Assembly (NCBI RefSeq): GCF_001904635.1
Contig: NZ_MRCB01000013.1
Location: forward strand, 76,305-131,525
Origin: Hydrococcus rivularis NIES-593
GTDB taxonomy: Bacteria > Cyanobacteriota > Cyanobacteriia > Cyanobacteriales > Microcystaceae
Direction: 5' to 3'
DNA length: 55,221 nucleotides
The notes below the pieces were generated by a model. The model made no database searches and had not been told where the DNA came from. It saw nothing but the letters and a program-made list of their open reading frames with translations. The position numbers were made by a program, and so were the translations under genes. This document shows, piece after piece, positions 52,414 through 55,221 of the stretch. Position 1 is the first letter of the stretch. Every line of letters begins with the position of its first letter.

Positions 52414-55026
52414 ATGACCAATGATCGAATCAAAGTTTTGTTAGTAGAAGACAACCCTGGTGATATTCTGCTGTTGCAGGAATTGTTGCGGGATGTCAGT
52501 TCGACTCAGTTTGAGTTAACGCCTGTCGAGAGTCTGGGCGAAGCCTTTTCGTCCCTTGCTCGCCAGAGCTTTGATGTCGTTCTGTTAGATCTCTCCCTGC
52601 CGGATAGCCAGGGATTAGAAACCTTCGTCAAAATCGATCGCGCCTTTCCAATTCTTCCCATCATCGTGCTAACGGGTTTAGACGATGAAACCATCGCCAT
52701 TCGCGCCATGCAGGAGGGAGCGCAGGATTATTTGGTCAAAGGACAAGTCGATGGAAACTTGTTGGGGAGAGCGATTCGTTATGCGATCGAACGCAAGCAG
52801 GCACAAGAGGAGCTACGGCAGCGGGAACGCCAATTAAGCGCGGTTTTTAATAGCGCTCTTAACGCGATCGTCATTGCCGATGATGAGGGCAGATATATCG
52901 ATGCCAACCCATCTGCCTGCGAGCTGTTTGGGGTTTCTAAAGAAGAGTTGCTCGATGCGAGAATTGCCGATTTTGCCGAGCCGAGGTATGATTTCGCTCG
53001 CGCTTGGCAATCGTTCCGAGAGCAGGGACAGATGGCTGGCGAGTTTCGCCTGCGCCGTCGGGATGGCACGGTTCGGGAGGTAGAATTTGCCGCAACGGCT
53101 AACTTCCTGCCCCACCGACATTTGTCGATTCTGCGAGACATCACCGAAAGCAAAACAGCCGCACTCGCCCTCAAACAGCAGACAGAAACTTTGCAGACGA
53201 TTTTTGACAATATTCCGGTCATGTTGAGCTTCTACGATGCCAACGGTCGGATACAAATGATTAACAAAGCGTTTGAAAAAACGTTGGGTTGGTCGTCAGA
53301 GGAACTTAAAGAGATAGATGTCCTAGCCGAAAGCTATCCCGACCCGGACTATCGCGCCTTAGTGGTAGAATTCATGCAAACTGCCGACGGTAGCTGGAGG
53401 GAGTTTCACACCAGAAATCGCGCGGGGGAAATTCTAGAAACTTCTTGGGCAAACGTTCGCTTGCCGAATGGGTTTAATGTGGGCATTGGCCAAGATATCA
53501 CCGAGCGCAAGCGTGCCGAACAGAAAATCTACGAACAAGCCGCACTTTTAGAGATTACTACCAATGCCATTCTCGTGCGCGATCGCGCTAACCGAATTAT
53601 CTTTTGGAACAAAGGTGCCGAACAACTCTATGGCTGGAGTGCCCAAGAAGCCATCGGGAAAAACGCCACCGACCTACTCTACAAAGAAGCTACGCCCCAA
53701 ATCGACTTAGCCCTACAAACTGTCATCGAGAAAGGTGCGTGGCAGGGCGAATTGCACAAAATCACTAAAGCTGGCAAAGAAGTCATCGTCGAAAGCCGTT
53801 GGACGTTGGTGCGCGACGAAGCCGGACAACCCAAATCAATTTTGACCGTCGATACCGACATTACCGAGAAGAAGTCCTTAGAATCTCAGATTCTGCGCGC
53901 CCAACGTCTAGAAAGCCTCGGTACGCTGGCTAGCGGGATTGCCCACGACCTCAACAACATTCTCACTCCGATTCTGACCACCGCTCAACTCTTGCCGCTC
54001 AAACTGCCCGATTTAGATGAGCGCAGCTTGCAATTGCTGAAATTACTCGAAGGCAGCGCCAAGCGCGGCGCGGATTTGGTCAAACAAATTTTGTCGTTTG
54101 CACGCGGCGTTGAAGGCAAACGTGCCGTAGTACAAGTCGGGCACCTGTTATGGGAAGTGGTCAAGATTGCCAAAAGTACCTTTCCTAAATCTATAGAAAT
54201 CGAAGCCGATATTCCAACCCACGAACTGGGAACGGTTTTGGCAGATGCTACGCACCTGCATCAGGTTTTTATGAACCTAATCGTTAATGCGCGAGATGCT
54301 ATGCTCGATGGCGGCAAGCTAACGATTACTGCTAAAAATGTCGTTATAGACGAAAATTATGCGAAAAAAAATCTTTATGCGAAAGCCGGACGCTATCTCG
54401 CGATCGCGATCGCAGATACGGGGGTGGGAATGTCTCCCGAAGTTCTCGATCGCATTTTTGAACCGTTTTTTACGACTAAAGAAGTCGGAAAAGGAACGGG
54501 ATTGGGTCTGTCAACGACTTTAGGAATTATCAAGGGTTATGGCGGCTTTATTACTGTTCGCAGCCAGGTGGGAGAAGGCAGTGAATTTAGAGTCTATCTG
54601 CCGCAAATTGACGACGTGCAAAAGCTAGCAGAGGCCGAGTCTCAATTGCCCAGAGGACGGGGAGAATTGATTTTAGTAGTAGATGACGAAGCCGCCGTGC
54701 AAGAGATTACGCAAACCTCCCTAGAAGCTCACGGCTACAAGGTCCTTATCGCTGGCGACGGAATCGAAGCGATCGCCCTCTACGCGCGTCATAAAGATGA
54801 AATTAAAGCAGTCCTGATGGATATCATGATGCCGTCGATGGATGGCACGACAGCTATCCGAACCTTGCGCAAGTTCGATCCCCATGTTAAAGTCATTGCT
54901 ACCAGCGGTCTCGTTTCTAATGAAAAGATTATTAAAGCTTCTGGTGCAAACATCCAAGCCTTTTTATCAAAACCCTACACCTTGAAGGATTTATTAAACG
55001 TGCTGCACGAGGTGATTAGTCGTTAA
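52414..55026 (+). CDS. Receiver-PAS-histidine kinase-receiver hybrid
   Basis: An 870-residue hybrid. An N-terminal receiver (VLLVEDNPGDILLLQ; phosphoacceptor Asp59 in LLDLSLPD; Lys in DYLVKGQ) runs to about 125, followed by three PAS domains (about 140-490, joints DITESK, DITERK, DITEKK). HisKA with His511 (SGIAHDLNNILTPI) is followed by HATPase (NLIVNARDAM, DTGVGM, GTGLGLS), and a C-terminal receiver from about 750 with Asp803 (VLMDIMMPSMDG) and FLSKPY. It begins 27 bases after the Rcp1-like gene, so it is the third gene of the operon. The receiver on each side of the kinase suggests multi-step phosphotransfer. Confidence 0.95.
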   Translation: MTNDRIKVLLVEDNPGDILLLQELLRDVSSTQFELTPVESLGEAFSSLARQSFDVVLLDLSLPDSQGLETFVKIDRAFPILPIIVLTGLDDETIAIRAMQEGAQDYLVKGQVDGNLLGRAIRYAIERKQAQEELRQRERQLSAVFNSALNAIVIADDEGRYIDANPSACELFGVSKEELLDARIADFAEPRYDFARAWQSFREQGQMAGEFRLRRRDGTVREVEFAATANFLPHRHLSILRDITESKTAALALKQQTETLQTIFDNIPVMLSFYDANGRIQMINKAFEKTLGWSSEELKEIDVLAESYPDPDYRALVVEFMQTADGSWREFHTRNRAGEILETSWANVRLPNGFNVGIGQDITERKRAEQKIYEQAALLEITTNAILVRDRANRIIFWNKGAEQLYGWSAQEAIGKNATDLLYKEATPQIDLALQTVIEKGAWQGELHKITKAGKEVIVESRWTLVRDEAGQPKSILTVDTDITEKKSLESQILRAQRLESLGTLASGIAHDLNNILTPILTTAQLLPLKLPDLDERSLQLLKLLEGSAKRGADLVKQILSFARGVEGKRAVVQVGHLLWEVVKIAKSTFPKSIEIEADIPTHELGTVLADATHLHQVFMNLIVNARDAMLDGGKLTITAKNVVIDENYAKKNLYAKAGRYLAIAIADTGVGMSPEVLDRIFEPFFTTKEVGKGTGLGLSTTLGIIKGYGGFITVRSQVGEGSEFRVYLPQIDDVQKLAEAESQLPRGRGELILVVDDEAAVQEITQTSLEAHGYKVLIAGDGIEAIALYARHKDEIKAVLMDIMMPSMDGTTAIRTLRKFDPHVKVIATSGLVSNEKIIKASGANIQAFLSKPYTLKDLLNVLHEVISR

Positions 55027-55219
55027 AGCTAACCACTTTTAATATCAAATCCGTTTGATTGCCCATAATATCGGTAGGGGCGGGTTTTATTTTTAAGTTA
55101 TTCTTTTCAAGAAATCTTATTATAAGATGATAATTATCGTTTTGCAGTATTGTAGTAAGTTTCTTACGGTTATCATTAACTCCACTACCTATTTCTTTTA
55201 CTATTTCTACTATCTGATA
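55016..55219 (-). CDS. Possible partial coding region at the window edge
   Basis: On the minus strand a frame is open from the window edge for 67 codons to a stop at 55016-55018, overlapping the end of the hybrid kinase by 11 bases tail to tail. The predicted stretch (IVEIVKEIGSGVN; NYHLIIRFLEKNNLKIK) reads like a helical protein end, but the last 35 codons cross the motif TAGGGGCGGGTTTT and ATCAAATCCGTTTG, both common in spacers. It may be chance openness in AT-rich DNA; the start lies outside the window. Confidence 0.25.
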   Translation of the reverse strand, partial: YQIVEIVKEIGSGVNDNRKKLTTILQNDNYHLIIRFLEKNNLKIKPAPTDIMGNQTDLILKVVSFND

Positions 55220-55221
55220 GC

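Overview
The window is chromosomal DNA from a cyanobacterium. Three things point there. HIP1-type octamers (GCGATCGC and its core CGATCG) are scattered through genes and spacers. Many products are cyanobacterial or plastid-type: NdhH, ferredoxin-sulfite reductase, GlgC, cyAbrB, a COP23-domain protein, a CYP38/TLP40-like lumenal cyclophilin, sucrose-phosphate phosphatase, a DASH cryptochrome, and DUF3082, DUF3181, DUF6887 and DUF6888 proteins. Spacers also carry the short hairpin repeats common in these genomes. The genus cannot be fixed from sequence alone.

Layout. 0-8 kb: CoA-binding protein, DUF3181/2TM pair, a group 2 sigma factor (SigC-like), lipA, tRNA-Pro(CGG), glgC, and the minus-strand run rsmA-ispE-DUF3082. 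An IS4-family transposase remnant sits just upstream of rsmA. 8-16.3 kb: secreted hypothetical, sucrose-phosphate phosphatase, ruvA, sulfite reductase with an extra C-terminal ribbon-helix-helix-like tail, DASH cryptochrome, a cluster of structured repeats, lnt. 16.4-24 kb: YqeG-like HAD phosphatase, UbiA-type prenyltransferase, yidD, nadK, obgE, a TerB/Mo-nitrogenase-C-terminal-domain fusion, an L,D-transpeptidase, a secreted repeat protein, and a DUF2993 protein whose start codon abuts a small MITE. 24-37 kb: GerMN protein, accB, efp, a Rieske oxygenase, the cyclophilin, the tiny DUF6888/DUF6887 pair, thiL, ndhH, sdhB, cyAbrB, a CPBP protease and a COP23 protein. 37-47 kb: a stand-alone amidotransferase-like domain protein, a Ski2-like helicase with an unusual repeat insertion, a diguanylate cyclase with a degenerate receiver, Lon, an anchored hypothetical, and a 5'-truncated methyltransferase pseudogene.

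47.4-55 kb holds the most interesting system: a tightly packed three-gene signalling operon. It encodes a 1500-residue kinase (2 CBS, 6 PAS, 2 GAF, HisKA, HATPase), an Rcp1-like response regulator overlapping the kinase stop by 4 bases, and a receiver-PAS-kinase-receiver hybrid. The second GAF domain of the large kinase has both a DPCF motif and a Cys-His dyad 28 residues later. This is the signature of a DXCF-type cyanobacteriochrome, so I infer a photosensory phosphorelay.

A second theme is small non-coding elements. Three copies of a roughly 165-bp element with inverted ends and three internal hairpins change in sequence while keeping their pairing. There is also a TA-flanked MITE, a nearly identical 60-base repeat at opposite ends of the window in inverted orientation, and several perfect hairpins in spacers.
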